A stretch of 64,000 bases of DNA, from the NCBI RefSeq assembly GCF_019972295.1, contig NZ_BLJA01000001.1, positions 3,671,750-3,735,749 on the forward strand, in the 5' to 3' direction. Source of the stretch: Geobacter sp. AOG2. GTDB taxonomy: Bacteria; Desulfobacterota; Desulfuromonadia; Geobacterales; Pseudopelobacteraceae. The translations under genes and the position numbers were made by a program. Below are positions 25,424 through 33,834 of this stretch, in pieces. Each line of letters begins with the position of its first letter. The stretch's first letter is position 1. Under the pieces are notes generated by a model. The model saw nothing but the letters and a program-made list of their open reading frames with translations, ran no database searches and was not told the DNA's origin.

Positions 25424-26698
25424 ATGAAAGTTTTGGTAATCGGCGGCGGAGGCCGTGAACATGCCCTGGTATGGAAGATCGCCCAGTCGCCGCTGGTAAC
25501 GAAGGTGTTCTGCGCCCCCGGCAATCCGGGGATCGGCGAGTTGGCCGAGAATCTCCCCATCCGGGTGGACGAGCTGGACAAGCTGCTCGCCTTCGCCCAC
25601 GGCGAGGGGATCGGCCTCACGGTGGTGGGACCGGAGCAGCCGCTTTCCCTGGGGATCGTGGACCTGTTCGAGGAACATGGGCTCAAGGTGTTCGGCCCCC
25701 GGAAGGACGCGGCCATCATCGAGGCCAGCAAGGCGTTTTCCAAGGATCTGATGCAAAAATACGGCGTCCCCACCGCCGCCTACGGCGTCTTTACCGACGC
25801 GGGCGAGGCCGAGGCGTTCATCGATAAAACCGGGGTGCCGATCGTGGTCAAGGCCGACGGCCTGGCCGCCGGCAAGGGCGTCATCATCGCCCGGACCCGT
25901 GACGAAGCGGTGGAGGCCGTGAGGGATATGCTGAGCGGCAACGCCTTCGGCAGCGCCGGCTCCCGGGTGGTCATCGAGGAATTCCTCACCGGGGAGGAGG
26001 CCTCCTTCCTGGCGATCACCGACGGCACGAACATCATCCCCCTGGCCAGCGCCCAGGACCACAAGGCCATCTTCGACGGCGATCAGGGCCCCAATACCGG
26101 GGGCATGGGCGCCTATTCCCCGGCGCCGGTGGTGACCCGGGCGGTGCACGACACGGCCATGGCCGAGGTGCTCCGCCGGACCGTGGACGGCATGGCGGCC
26201 GAGGGACGCCCCTATCGCGGCGTGCTGTACGCGGGGCTGATGGTGAAGGACGGCCAGGTCAAGACCCTGGAGTTCAACGCCCGCTTCGGGGACCCGGAGT
26301 GCCAGCCGCTCCTGATGCGCATGAAGTCAGACATCGTGCCGGTCCTCATGGCCGTGGCCGAAGGGGATCTGGCGGGACGCACCATCGAATGGCACGACAA
26401 GGCGGCGGTCTGCGTGGTCATGGCCAGCGAGGGCTATCCGGGCGACTACCGCAAAGGGGATGTCATCAGCGGTCTGGACCAGGCGGCCGAGCTGGAGGAC
26501 GTCTTCGTCTTCCACGCCGGCACCGCGGCCAAAGACGGCGCGTGCGTCACCAGCGGCGGCCGGGTCCTGGGGGTCACCGCCCTGGGGGCGACGGTGCAGC
26601 AGGCCATCGAACGGGCCTACCAGGGGGTAGGGCGGATCACCTGGCCGGGGGTGCAGTACCGCAGCGACATCGGTAAGAAGGCCCTGAACCGGGGGTGA
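25424..26698 (+). CDS. purD: Phosphoribosylamine-glycine ligase (GAR synthetase)
   Basis: ATP-grasp enzyme joining phosphoribosylamine and glycine in purine synthesis. The 424-residue length is normal. Motifs include MKVLVIGGGGREHALVWKI at the N-terminus, VVGPEQPLSLGIVD, the ATP-grasp segment VVKADGLAAGKGVI near residue 143, and QDHKAIFDGDQGPNTGGMGAY near 208, with FNARFGDPECQ for metal binding. The ribosome site is GAGG at 25411, nine bases from the ATG. Second of three purine genes. Confidence 0.97.
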   Translation: MKVLVIGGGGREHALVWKIAQSPLVTKVFCAPGNPGIGELAENLPIRVDELDKLLAFAHGEGIGLTVVGPEQPLSLGIVDLFEEHGLKVFGPRKDAAIIEASKAFSKDLMQKYGVPTAAYGVFTDAGEAEAFIDKTGVPIVVKADGLAAGKGVIIARTRDEAVEAVRDMLSGNAFGSAGSRVVIEEFLTGEEASFLAITDGTNIIPLASAQDHKAIFDGDQGPNTGGMGAYSPAPVVTRAVHDTAMAEVLRRTVDGMAAEGRPYRGVLYAGLMVKDGQVKTLEFNARFGDPECQPLLMRMKSDIVPVLMAVAEGDLAGRTIEWHDKAAVCVVMASEGYPGDYRKGDVISGLDQAAELEDVFVFHAGTAAKDGACVTSGGRVLGVTALGATVQQAIERAYQGVGRITWPGVQYRSDIGKKALNRG

Positions 26699-26703
26699 GG
26701 TAT

Positions 26704-26849
26704 ATGGGAATTATGGGAATTATGGGAAATGGGACTTATAGGAATTATAGGACTTATAGGAGTTATAAGCCCCATAGGTCCTATAGGGGTTTCCCATGAG
26801 TCCTATAGGTCCCATAAGTCCCATTTCCCATAATTCCCATAATTCCCAC
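26704..26849. repeat. 9-bp-unit inverted array between purD and purE (family R5)
   Basis: Begins within six bases of the purD stop with TATGGGAAT units and ends in TTCCCATAA units. About 146 bp; the purE start follows 35 bases later. Confidence 0.85.
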
Positions 26850-26884
26850 AACCACAAACCACTATCCAATTTCGGAGGAATAGA

Positions 26885-27397
26885 ATGACAGTTTCACCAA
26901 AGGTCCTGCTCATGATGGGGAGCGATTCCGACCTGCCGGTCATGCAGGAGGCCTGCGGGGTGCTTCGGAAATTCGACATCCCCTATGAAATGCATATTGC
27001 GTCCGCCCACCGTTCTCCGGCCAAGGCCATGACCCTGGCCTCGGAAGCGGCCGGCCGGGGTATCCGGGCGATCATCGCCGGAGCCGGGATGGCGGCCCAT
27101 CTGGCCGGGGTCGTGGCTGCCAAGACCACCCTGCCGGTGATCGGCGTTCCCATGCCGGGCGGGGCGCTGAACGGCGTCGACGCCCTTTACTCCACGGTGC
27201 AGATGCCGGGCGGGATTCCGGTGGCGACCATGGCCATCGGCAAGGCCGGGGCCAAGAACGCCGGGCTGTTCGTCGTTCAGATCCTGGCCCTTGGCGATGA
27301 ACGGCTTGCCGGGGCGCTCAGGGACTACCGCCGGGAGATGGAAGACGAGGTGGAGCGCAAGGACGCAGCCTTGCAGGCGGCGGGACGGGAAGCGTAA
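26885..27397 (+). CDS. purE: N5-carboxyaminoimidazole ribonucleotide mutase
   Basis: Rearranges N5-CAIR to CAIR in purine synthesis. The 170 residues carry the class I PurE signature MMGSDSDLPVMQEA at the start, SAHRSPAKAM near residue 41 with the catalytic His, and GAGMAAHLAGVVAAKT near 62. The loop GVDALYSTVQMPGGIPV follows. The length is typical. Strong GGAGGAATAGA start region. No purK is adjacent, although class I PurE works with PurK; it must be elsewhere. Confidence 0.95.
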   Translation: MTVSPKVLLMMGSDSDLPVMQEACGVLRKFDIPYEMHIASAHRSPAKAMTLASEAAGRGIRAIIAGAGMAAHLAGVVAAKTTLPVIGVPMPGGALNGVDALYSTVQMPGGIPVATMAIGKAGAKNAGLFVVQILALGDERLAGALRDYRREMEDEVERKDAALQAAGREA

Positions 27398-27420
27398 ACG
27401 GCGCAAACCGGGCTTTTCCC

Positions 27421-27450
27421 TTGACATCCTTTTTTCCCGTGTAGTAATTT
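27421..27450 (+). promoter_or_regulatory. Putative promoter of the triheme cytochrome gene
   Basis: TTGACA (27421-27426) with TAATTT 18 bp downstream (27445-27450), 38 bases before the cytochrome start codon. Confidence 0.55.
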
Positions 27451-27487
27451 CTTCCAGTTTTTATAAAATTTTCGCAGGAGGAGTTAC

Positions 27488-27751
27488 ATGAAAAACGTTG
27501 TTGTTGCGCTGTTTGCCCTGGTCGCGTTTGCCGGCACCGCCTTTGCCGCTCCTGAAGTCATCGAGATGAAAAAAGGGGTGAAGTTCCCCCACAAGGCCCA
27601 CATCGCCGCCGTCGGCAACTGTAAGAAGTGCCATGAAAAAGGCCCCGGCAAGATCGCCGGCTTCGGCAAGGAATGGGCTCACAAGAACTGCAAAGGCTGC
27701 CACGCCGAGGGCAAAAAAGGCCCCACGAGCTGCAAAGAGTGCCACAAGTAG
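27488..27751 (+). CDS. Periplasmic triheme cytochrome c7 of the PpcA type
   Basis: An 87-residue exported electron carrier. A signal peptide covers about residues 1-20 (VVVALFALVAFAGTAFA, cleavage after AFA). The mature protein has three CXXCH heme sites, CKKCH, CKGCH and CKECH, plus further His residues for axial ligation (KFPHKAHI). It is Lys-rich, as are PpcA-PpcE of Geobacter, which shuttle electrons from the inner membrane to outer-surface cytochromes. A very strong AGGAGGAG ribosome site suggests high expression. A terminator follows. Which Ppc paralogue it corresponds to cannot be decided here. Confidence 0.93.
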   Translation: MKNVVVALFALVAFAGTAFAAPEVIEMKKGVKFPHKAHIAAVGNCKKCHEKGPGKIAGFGKEWAHKNCKGCHAEGKKGPTSCKECHK

Positions 27752-27786
27752 CACGTTCGTAATCCGTTGTTTCGGCGTACCTATTG

Positions 27787-27824
27787 AGAGGGATGACACA
27801 AGTCTGCTGTTGTCCCTCTTTTTT
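27787..27824 (+). terminator. Rho-independent terminator after the triheme cytochrome
   Basis: AGAGGGA-TG-ACA pairs with TGT-CCCTCT and runs directly into a T7 tract. Confidence 0.85.
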
Positions 27825-27957
27825 TGTGGCGGGAGAACGTAAACCGGAATAGTTCCGAAAAAAAAGAGTACATTTTTTATCGCTCTTGAGCTAAAGTTAT
27901 AAAACTTAGCCTGTCGCCTGAGCGTCAGGCGGCCGACACCATGACCGGGAGAGACAA

Positions 27958-29322
27958 TTGGCAACCACCGACCGCAGTTTCGTTCAGTCACTTTGGGATT
28001 TTTTCTGTTCACTCAAGCTCACCATCTTTCTCCTGATCTCCCTGGCGCTTACCTCCATCATCGGCACCATCCTTCCCCAGGGGAAGCTGCCGCCGGAATA
28101 CGTGGCGGAAATCAGCCCCATGAAGTTCCAGATCTATTCCAAGCTCGGTTTCTTCGATATGTACCACAGTTGGTGGTTCATCCTCCTGCTGTACGTATTC
28201 AGCCTCAACCTGGTGTGCTGCTCCATCAAGCGGCTGCCGCACGTGTTCAAGTTCATCAGTGAACCGACCCTGGTGCTGGGCGAGAGCCTGCGCAAAGGTT
28301 TTTCCCTGAAGCAGGAACTCGGTTTTTCGGCGTCGCTCGACAAGGGGCGCGAGGCGCTGGTCGAGTTTCTCGCCAAGGAGTTTGCCGCTCCGGTCGTCAC
28401 CGAGCAGGACGGGGAATACCACCTTTTTGCCCAGAAGAGCGCCTGGTGCCGCCTGGGGGTGTATGTCGTCCACCTGAGCATCCTGATCATCTTCATCGGC
28501 GCCATCCTCGGATCGCTGTTCGGATATAAGGGGTTTGCCGCCATCGTCGAAGGCACCAGCGTTTCGAGCATCCAGGCCCACAACGGCGCGGATATCCCCC
28601 TGGGCTTTGAAGTCCGGTGCGAAAAGTTCAATGTCTCTTTCTACGATTCCGGCGCGCCCAAGGAGTTCAAGAGCATCCTGACGGTCCTGGAAAACGGCCA
28701 GCCGGTCAAAGGGTTGACCAATGTCCGCGTCGTGGTGAACGAACCGCTCACCTACAAGGGCTTCACCTTCTACCAGTCGAGCTACGGCCAGGCCAGCGAG
28801 AGCAGCGACCACTCCTTTACGGTGCAATCCGCCTCGGGCGCTCCCGTCGGCCAGTTCACCCTGCGCGAGGGGCAGACGACCACCCTGAAGGACGGCACCA
28901 CCTTCAAGCTGCTGGAGACGACCGGGGACATCAGCCAGTTCATGCCCAATTTCTCCGGGCCTGCCGCCAGGGTGGAGGTTACCCCCAAGGGTAAGACGGC
29001 CCAGACCTTCATCGTGTTCAAGAACTATCCCGACGCCAACGCCCAGCGGGGCGACGCGCTGCAGTTCGTGTACGAAGGCTCCAACGCCAAGATGTACACC
29101 GGCCTCCAGGTCGCCAAGGACCCCGGCGTCTGGGTGGTGTGGCTGGGCTGCGCCCTGATGGTGTGCGGCCTGTTCATCGCCTTCTTCATGTCCCACAAAC
29201 GGGTCTGGATCGTCGTTTCCAAAGGCTATGCCCGGATGTACGGCAACGCCAGCAAGAACCAGGCTGCATTCCAGATGCAATTCGAAGAGCTGTCCGACAA
29301 GTTGAAAAACCTGAAAATCTAG
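27958..29322 (+). CDS. resB: Cytochrome c biogenesis protein ResB/CcsB (system II)
   Basis: Inner-membrane partner in heme export and ligation. The 454 residues show transmembrane segments near 18-38 (LTIFLLISLALTSIIGTIL), 70-90 (WWFILLLYVFSLNLVCCSI), 165-185 and 395-415. A large periplasmic loop lies between the last two, as in ResB. The start is TTG 27958 with GGGAGAG upstream; no better ATG exists nearby. It is followed after 16 bp by the CcsA/ResC gene, the other half of the system. The adjacent triheme cytochrome is an obvious substrate. Confidence 0.93.
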   Translation: MATTDRSFVQSLWDFFCSLKLTIFLLISLALTSIIGTILPQGKLPPEYVAEISPMKFQIYSKLGFFDMYHSWWFILLLYVFSLNLVCCSIKRLPHVFKFISEPTLVLGESLRKGFSLKQELGFSASLDKGREALVEFLAKEFAAPVVTEQDGEYHLFAQKSAWCRLGVYVVHLSILIIFIGAILGSLFGYKGFAAIVEGTSVSSIQAHNGADIPLGFEVRCEKFNVSFYDSGAPKEFKSILTVLENGQPVKGLTNVRVVVNEPLTYKGFTFYQSSYGQASESSDHSFTVQSASGAPVGQFTLREGQTTTLKDGTTFKLLETTGDISQFMPNFSGPAARVEVTPKGKTAQTFIVFKNYPDANAQRGDALQFVYEGSNAKMYTGLQVAKDPGVWVVWLGCALMVCGLFIAFFMSHKRVWIVVSKGYARMYGNASKNQAAFQMQFEELSDKLKNLKI

Positions 29323-29338
29323 CGGAGGTACCTCGTTT

Positions 29339-30193
29339 ATGACAAGTTCAATGCTCTTCAACGCGACGACCATCGCCTATATGGCGTCCATGGTTGTCTT
29401 CTTCGCATTCCTCGCCACCAGGAACAAGGCCGTCGGCCTGACCGGCAGCCTCCTGGCCTATGCCGGTTTCGCCGCCCAGACCCTGGCCATCGCCCTGCGC
29501 TGGAAGGAATCCTACGACATAGGCTACGGCCACGCGCCGCTCTCCAACCTGTACGAGTCGGTGGTCTTCTTCTCCTGGACCATCATCCTCATCTACATGT
29601 TCATCGAGCTGAAGTACAAATACCGCATCGTCGGCGCCTTCGTGGTCCCCTTCGCCTTCCTGGGCATGTCCTGGGCCCAGCTCGGCATGCAGAGCGGCAT
29701 CGAGCCGCTGGTGCCGGCCCTCCAGAGCAACTGGCTCCTGTACCACGTCATCACCTGCTTCTTGGGCTATGCGGCCTTTGCCGTGGCCTGCGGCATCTCC
29801 ATCATGTACCTGGTCAAGGCCAGGAGCGAAGAGGGCGGGGGCGGCGCCGCCGGCGGCCTGATGAGCATGTTCCCGCCGATCCGGGTCCTGGACGATCTGA
29901 ACTACCGGGCCATCATGATCGGCTTTCCGCTCCTGACCCTGGGGATCATCACCGGCGCGGCCTGGGCCAACTACGCCTGGGGCACCTACTGGAGCTGGGA
30001 CCCCAAGGAAACCTGGTCCCTGATCGTCTGGTTCATCTACGCAGCCTTCCTCCACGCCCGCTTCACCAGGGGATGGGTCGGCAAGCGCGCCGCCTGGCTT
30101 TCCATCATCGGCTTCGCGGCCACCATCTTCTGCTACCTGGGGGTCAATCTGTTTTTGTCCGGGTTGCACAGCTACGGCAGCTCCAAGATGTAA
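29339..30193 (+). CDS. ccsA: Cytochrome c synthase subunit CcsA/ResC
   Basis: Heme-handling transmembrane protein of system II. It has 284 residues with about eight hydrophobic helices. The tryptophan-rich WWD-type signature is WGTYWSWDPKETWSLIVW near residues 217-234, and conserved histidines occur in HVITCFLGYA and the final FLSGLHSYG. The ribosome site is GCGGAGG. It forms a two-gene operon with resB. A palindrome element starts at its stop codon and a terminator lies at 30381. Confidence 0.94.
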   Translation: MTSSMLFNATTIAYMASMVVFFAFLATRNKAVGLTGSLLAYAGFAAQTLAIALRWKESYDIGYGHAPLSNLYESVVFFSWTIILIYMFIELKYKYRIVGAFVVPFAFLGMSWAQLGMQSGIEPLVPALQSNWLLYHVITCFLGYAAFAVACGISIMYLVKARSEEGGGGAAGGLMSMFPPIRVLDDLNYRAIMIGFPLLTLGIITGAAWANYAWGTYWSWDPKETWSLIVWFIYAAFLHARFTRGWVGKRAAWLSIIGFAATIFCYLGVNLFLSGLHSYGSSKM

Positions 30194-30317
30194 TACCGAT
30201 TCCAAATCAAGGCGCTATCTTCGTTGGCTCGTCTTCGGCTCCTCAGCGTACTAGCTGTACGCCTCCGTCGCCTCAGTCCTCGCCGCCTTGATTTCATCCT
30301 TGATTTGAAATCGGTAT
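30193..30317. repeat. Palindrome element with GCGTAC/GTACGC apex, copy 5 (family R3)
   Basis: A 125-bp hairpin whose outer arms are ATACCGATT-N-CAAATCAAGG and CCTTGATTTGAAATCGGTAT. The apex is GCGTACTAGCTGTACGCC near 30237-30255. The arms are nearly perfect complements yet unrelated to the arms of the other copies. Confidence 0.75.
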
Positions 30318-30380
30318 AAAACCCATGGTGTTGTTTCAACAACATTTTAGGTGATTTTGCCGACCGAGTATGATTATATG

Positions 30381-30408
30381 AACCGGGAATTCAATTCCCG
30401 GTTTTTTT
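30381..30408 (+). terminator. Rho-independent terminator abutting the glycosyltransferase start codon
   Basis: ACCGGGAATT-C-AATTCCCGGT followed by T7. The next base is the A of the ATG at 30409. Confidence 0.85.
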
Positions 30409-31383
30409 ATGGACCAACCAATCATTTCCATCATCATTCCGGTCAAACCGGGGTTCAGCGTGACGGCCGTCCAGCGGCTGGCGGCGGCGGATTACCCGCG
30501 CGACCGGTATGAGGTCATCGTCGCCGAGGGCTACAGCCCGAGCAGCCAGAGGAATAGGGCGGTGGCCCAGGCCCAAGGCGAGATCGTCTACTTCCTGGAC
30601 GACGATTCCCTGACCTCGCCCGGCTTTTTGAAGGTCGTCGCCGGCCACTACCGGGACCCGCAGGTGGCGGCCGTGGGCGGCCCTTCGCTCACCCCGGCGA
30701 CCGACTCGATCCTGCAACGCAGCATCGGGGCGGCCCTGGCCTCGCCTCTGGGGGGCGGCGGGATGCGCAACCGCTACCGTGCCCAGGGCGTGGCGCGCCG
30801 GACCGACGACAGCGAGCTGATCCTGTGCAACCTGAGCTTCCGCCGGGAGCGGTTTCTGGCCTGCGGCGGCCTGGACGAGCGGCTCTATCCCAACGAGGAA
30901 AACGAACTCCTGGACCGGATGCGCCATGACGGGGCGGGCTTGATCCATGACCCGTCCCTGGCGGTTTTTCGCAGCCAGCGGCCCACGTGGCGCCTGCTCT
31001 GCCGCCAGTTCCTGAACTACGGCCGGGGTCGCGCCGAGCAGACGCTCATCAGCAGGCGCATCCAGCCTGCCAGCCTGTTGCCGGCCCTGTTCCTCGTCTA
31101 TGTCCTGGCCGTGCCGTTGCTGGTGCGTTCCTTGGCGTGGCTGCCCCTGGCCGGCTACGGAGCGCTGGTGCTCCTCTGTGCCGCCGTGGAGGCGGCAAAG
31201 GCGCGCGCGCCGGGCATGTTCCCCCGGCTGGCGCTCATCTATCCCATCATCCACCTGGCCTACGGCGCGGGCCTCTGGTGGGGGCTCCTGGGCGCCCTGT
31301 CCGGCAGACGGCGCACACCGGGCGGCGAAGTGAACCTGCGGCAGGTGAAGGGATTGGCCGACCCTCCCGGCACTGGTGGTTGA
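30409..31383 (+). CDS. Family 2 glycosyltransferase, membrane-anchored
   Basis: Inverting nucleotide-sugar glycosyltransferase (GT-A fold), 324 residues. It opens with the family strand PIISIIIPVKPG and has the metal-binding acidic motif in IVYFLDDDSL near residue 62. An acceptor-side NEENELLDRM segment lies near 163. The C-terminal third has hydrophobic helices (PALFLVYVLAVPLLVRSL, YGALVLLCAAVEAA). Start 30409 is needed to keep the first beta strand, but it has no Shine-Dalgarno because the preceding bases are a terminator T tract. A leaderless or read-through message is implied. Substrate unknown. First of three glycosyltransferases. Confidence 0.85.
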   Translation: MDQPIISIIIPVKPGFSVTAVQRLAAADYPRDRYEVIVAEGYSPSSQRNRAVAQAQGEIVYFLDDDSLTSPGFLKVVAGHYRDPQVAAVGGPSLTPATDSILQRSIGAALASPLGGGGMRNRYRAQGVARRTDDSELILCNLSFRRERFLACGGLDERLYPNEENELLDRMRHDGAGLIHDPSLAVFRSQRPTWRLLCRQFLNYGRGRAEQTLISRRIQPASLLPALFLVYVLAVPLLVRSLAWLPLAGYGALVLLCAAVEAAKARAPGMFPRLALIYPIIHLAYGAGLWWGLLGALSGRRRTPGGEVNLRQVKGLADPPGTGG

Positions 31384-31386
31384 AGA

Positions 31387-31505
31387 GGTTGTTGAAAAAC
31401 AGCCATCTCGCCGCCGTCCTCGAAAGCCCTTTTGTGCGGCGTAGCGCTGCTACGCCTCCGCAGGGCTTTCTGCGGTTGCGACGATCTGACTATTTTTGAA
31501 CAACC
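31387..31505 (+). repeat. GGCGTAGC palindrome element, copy 6 (family R3)
   Basis: A 119-bp element in the opposite orientation to the copy at 1389-1507 and similar to it over its full length (GGTTGTTGAAAAACAGCC start, TATTTTTGAACAACC end). Apex GGCGTAGCGCTGCTACGCC near 31439-31457. Confidence 0.85.
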
Positions 31506-31540
31506 TGAGTTAAAGAGCAAAGCGATGCAAGGAGGACGGG

Positions 31541-32491
31541 GTGAGTGTGGAACTGAGTATTGTCGTGCCGATCTACAACGAGGAGGAGAACGTGGCGGCG
31601 CTCTACGCGAGTATTCGCGACGCCCTGGCCGGGACCTCCCTGGACTACGAAACCATCTTTGTGGATGACGGTTCGAGCGACGCCTCGTTCAGGCTGCTGA
31701 AGGAGATTGCCGACCAGGACCAGCGGGTGAAGCTCCTGCGCTTCCGCCGCAATTTCGGCCAGACCGCCGCCATGTCCGCCGGATTCGACGCGGCCAAGGG
31801 CGACGTCATCGTCCCCATGGACGGCGACCTGCAGAACGACCCGGCCGATATCCCCCGCCTGCTGGACAAGCTCCACGAAGGCTACGACGTGGTCTCCGGG
31901 TGGCGCAAGGCCCGCAAGGACACCTTCATTACCCGCAAGATCCCCTCGCTTCTGGCCAACTCGCTCATCTCCACCCTGACCGGCGTGCACCTGCACGATT
32001 ACGGCTGCACCCTCAAGGCCTACCGCCGCGAGGTGCTGGACGGCATCAACCTCTACGGCGAGATGCACCGCTTCGTGCCGGCCCTGGCCTCCCAGGTGGG
32101 GGCCAAGGTCGCCGAGTTGCCGGTGAACCACCGTCCGCGCCTCTACGGCAAGAGCAAGTACGGCATCTCCCGCACCCTGCGGGTCGTGCTGGACCTGATG
32201 ACGGTCAAGTTCCTGCTGGCCTATTCCACCAAGCCGATCCAGCTGTTCGGCAAGTGGGGCATCTACACCCTGCTGGCCGGCTTCCTGTCCGGCATGACCA
32301 CGCTCTACATGAAGTTCTTCGAGCACATGAGCATGAACCGCAACCCGCTCCTGATCCTCACGGCCTTCCTGCTGTTCATGGGGGTCCAGTTCATCGTCCT
32401 GGGCCTTCTGGGCGAGTTGAACGCCCGGACCTACTACGAATCCCAGGGCAAGCCGATCTACGTCATCCGGGACAGGGTAAACCTTGGCTGA
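31541..32491 (+). CDS. Family 2 glycosyltransferase, DPM1/GtrB-like with C-terminal membrane segments
   Basis: Probably transfers a sugar from a nucleotide donor to a polyprenyl phosphate carrier. The 316 residues begin with ELSIVVPIYNEEENVAALY. They carry the DD and DGDLQNDP acidic motifs (near 45 and 90) and the conserved RRNFGQTAAMSAGFD. Two transmembrane helices near 235-255 and 268-292 end the protein, as in GtrB/YfdH-type enzymes. The start is GTG 31541 with GGAGG five bases upstream. The next gene overlaps by 8 bp, so the two are coupled. Confidence 0.9.
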   Translation: MSVELSIVVPIYNEEENVAALYASIRDALAGTSLDYETIFVDDGSSDASFRLLKEIADQDQRVKLLRFRRNFGQTAAMSAGFDAAKGDVIVPMDGDLQNDPADIPRLLDKLHEGYDVVSGWRKARKDTFITRKIPSLLANSLISTLTGVHLHDYGCTLKAYRREVLDGINLYGEMHRFVPALASQVGAKVAELPVNHRPRLYGKSKYGISRTLRVVLDLMTVKFLLAYSTKPIQLFGKWGIYTLLAGFLSGMTTLYMKFFEHMSMNRNPLLILTAFLLFMGVQFIVLGLLGELNARTYYESQGKPIYVIRDRVNLG

Positions 32492-33671
32492 TACGGGGCT
32501 GAGAATCCTCATGGTGGCGCCCACCCCCTATTTCGCGGACCGGGGCTGCCATGTGCGCATCTACGAGGAGGCCCGGGCCCTGCGCAGCCTGGGGCACGAC
32601 GTGCGCATCGTCACCTACCACATCGGCCGGGACCTGCCCGGCATCCCGGTGACGCGCATCCCCCGCATACCGTGGTACAACCGGCTGGAAGCCGGCCCCT
32701 CCTGGCACAAGCTCTACCTGGACCTGTTGCTGTTGGCCAAGGCTGCGTCACTCAGCCTGAGCTTCCGTCCCCAGATCATCCACGCCCACCTCCACGAAGG
32801 GGCGGGCATCGGCTGGCTGCTCAAGCTCGCGACCCGCGCCCCCCTGGTCTTCGATTACCAGGGGAGCCTGTCCGGCGAATGCATCGACCACGGCTTCTTC
32901 AAGGCCGACTCCCGCGTGGCCCGCATCTTCCGGCGGGTGGAGCGGTTCATCAACGACCGCGCCGACCGGATCGTCACCAGTTCCGGCGCCGGGTACAGCG
33001 ACCTCCGGGACGCCTGGGGGGTGCCGCCCGAACGCATGGTCCCGGTCATGGACGGCGTGGATACGGACCGGTTTTGCCCCCGCGACCGGAACGAGGCGCG
33101 GACGCGGCTGGGAATCGACCCGCATGTGCCGGTGGTGGCCTACCTGGGCCTTATGAACGCCTACCAGGGCACGGACCTGCTGCTGGACGCCATAGGGCTC
33201 CTGAAGGCGCGGGGCGTGCATGCCCGCTTCCTGATCATGGGTTTTCCCCATGAACGCTACCGGGCTGAGGCCGAGGCGCGGGGGATCGGCGACCTGATCA
33301 CCTTCACCGGCAAGGTGGATTATAGCGACGCGCCGCTCTTCCTTTCTGCGGCCGATCTGGCCGTGTCGCCCAAGCTGTCCCTGACCGAGGCCAACGGCAA
33401 GCTGTTCAACTACATGGCCTGCGCCCTGCCGGTGGTGGTCTTCGATACCCCAGTCAACCGGGAGATCCTGGGAGCAACGGGCAGCTACGCCCGCCTGGGC
33501 GACGCCGCGGACTTCGCGGAGCGCATCGCGGCGCTCCTGGCGGACCGGGAAGGGTTGCAGGGGCAGGGGGAGCGGGTGCGGGCCAGGGCGGTCGGCGAGC
33601 ACTCCTGGCAGGCCAGGGGAACCCTCCTGACCCAGGTTTACCGGGCGGTGGTCGGCACGCCCGCAGGCTGA
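32484..33671 (+). CDS. Family 4 glycosyltransferase
   Basis: A retaining GT-B glycosyltransferase, 395 residues. The N-terminal domain shows LRILMVAPTPYFADRGCHVR and IIHAHLHEG. The C-terminal donor-binding domain shows VVAYLGLMNAYQGTDLLLDA near 220, and then SPKLSLTEANGKLFNYMACA near 300, where the E-x7-E type motif is expected. The start is TTG 32484, overlapping the previous gene by 8 bp. Likely works with the two GT2 enzymes on a cell-surface glycan or glycolipid. Sugar and acceptor are unknown. Confidence 0.88.
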   Translation: MADTGLRILMVAPTPYFADRGCHVRIYEEARALRSLGHDVRIVTYHIGRDLPGIPVTRIPRIPWYNRLEAGPSWHKLYLDLLLLAKAASLSLSFRPQIIHAHLHEGAGIGWLLKLATRAPLVFDYQGSLSGECIDHGFFKADSRVARIFRRVERFINDRADRIVTSSGAGYSDLRDAWGVPPERMVPVMDGVDTDRFCPRDRNEARTRLGIDPHVPVVAYLGLMNAYQGTDLLLDAIGLLKARGVHARFLIMGFPHERYRAEAEARGIGDLITFTGKVDYSDAPLFLSAADLAVSPKLSLTEANGKLFNYMACALPVVVFDTPVNREILGATGSYARLGDAADFAERIAALLADREGLQGQGERVRARAVGEHSWQARGTLLTQVYRAVVGTPAG

Positions 33672-33716
33672 ATAGGGATAAAGAGCGGGCCGTTGAAAAA
33701 AAATGAACAAAAATGG

Positions 33717-33745
33717 TTGACACGCGGGCCTGATTTTGGTAGAAA
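33717..33745 (+). promoter_or_regulatory. Promoter of tRNA-Gly
   Basis: TTGACA (33717-33722), a 17-bp spacer, and TAGAAA (33740-33745), placing the start of transcription about eight bases before the mature tRNA. Confidence 0.65.
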
Positions 33746-33759
33746 ACAAAACTCACCAA

Positions 33760-33814
<55 letters not shown>

Positions 33815-33834
<20 letters not shown>

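Noticed and set aside
20895..26849. CRISPR array.
   Set aside because: Units are about 9 bp and contiguous, with no unique spacers, and the strand sense flips midway; no cas genes are present.
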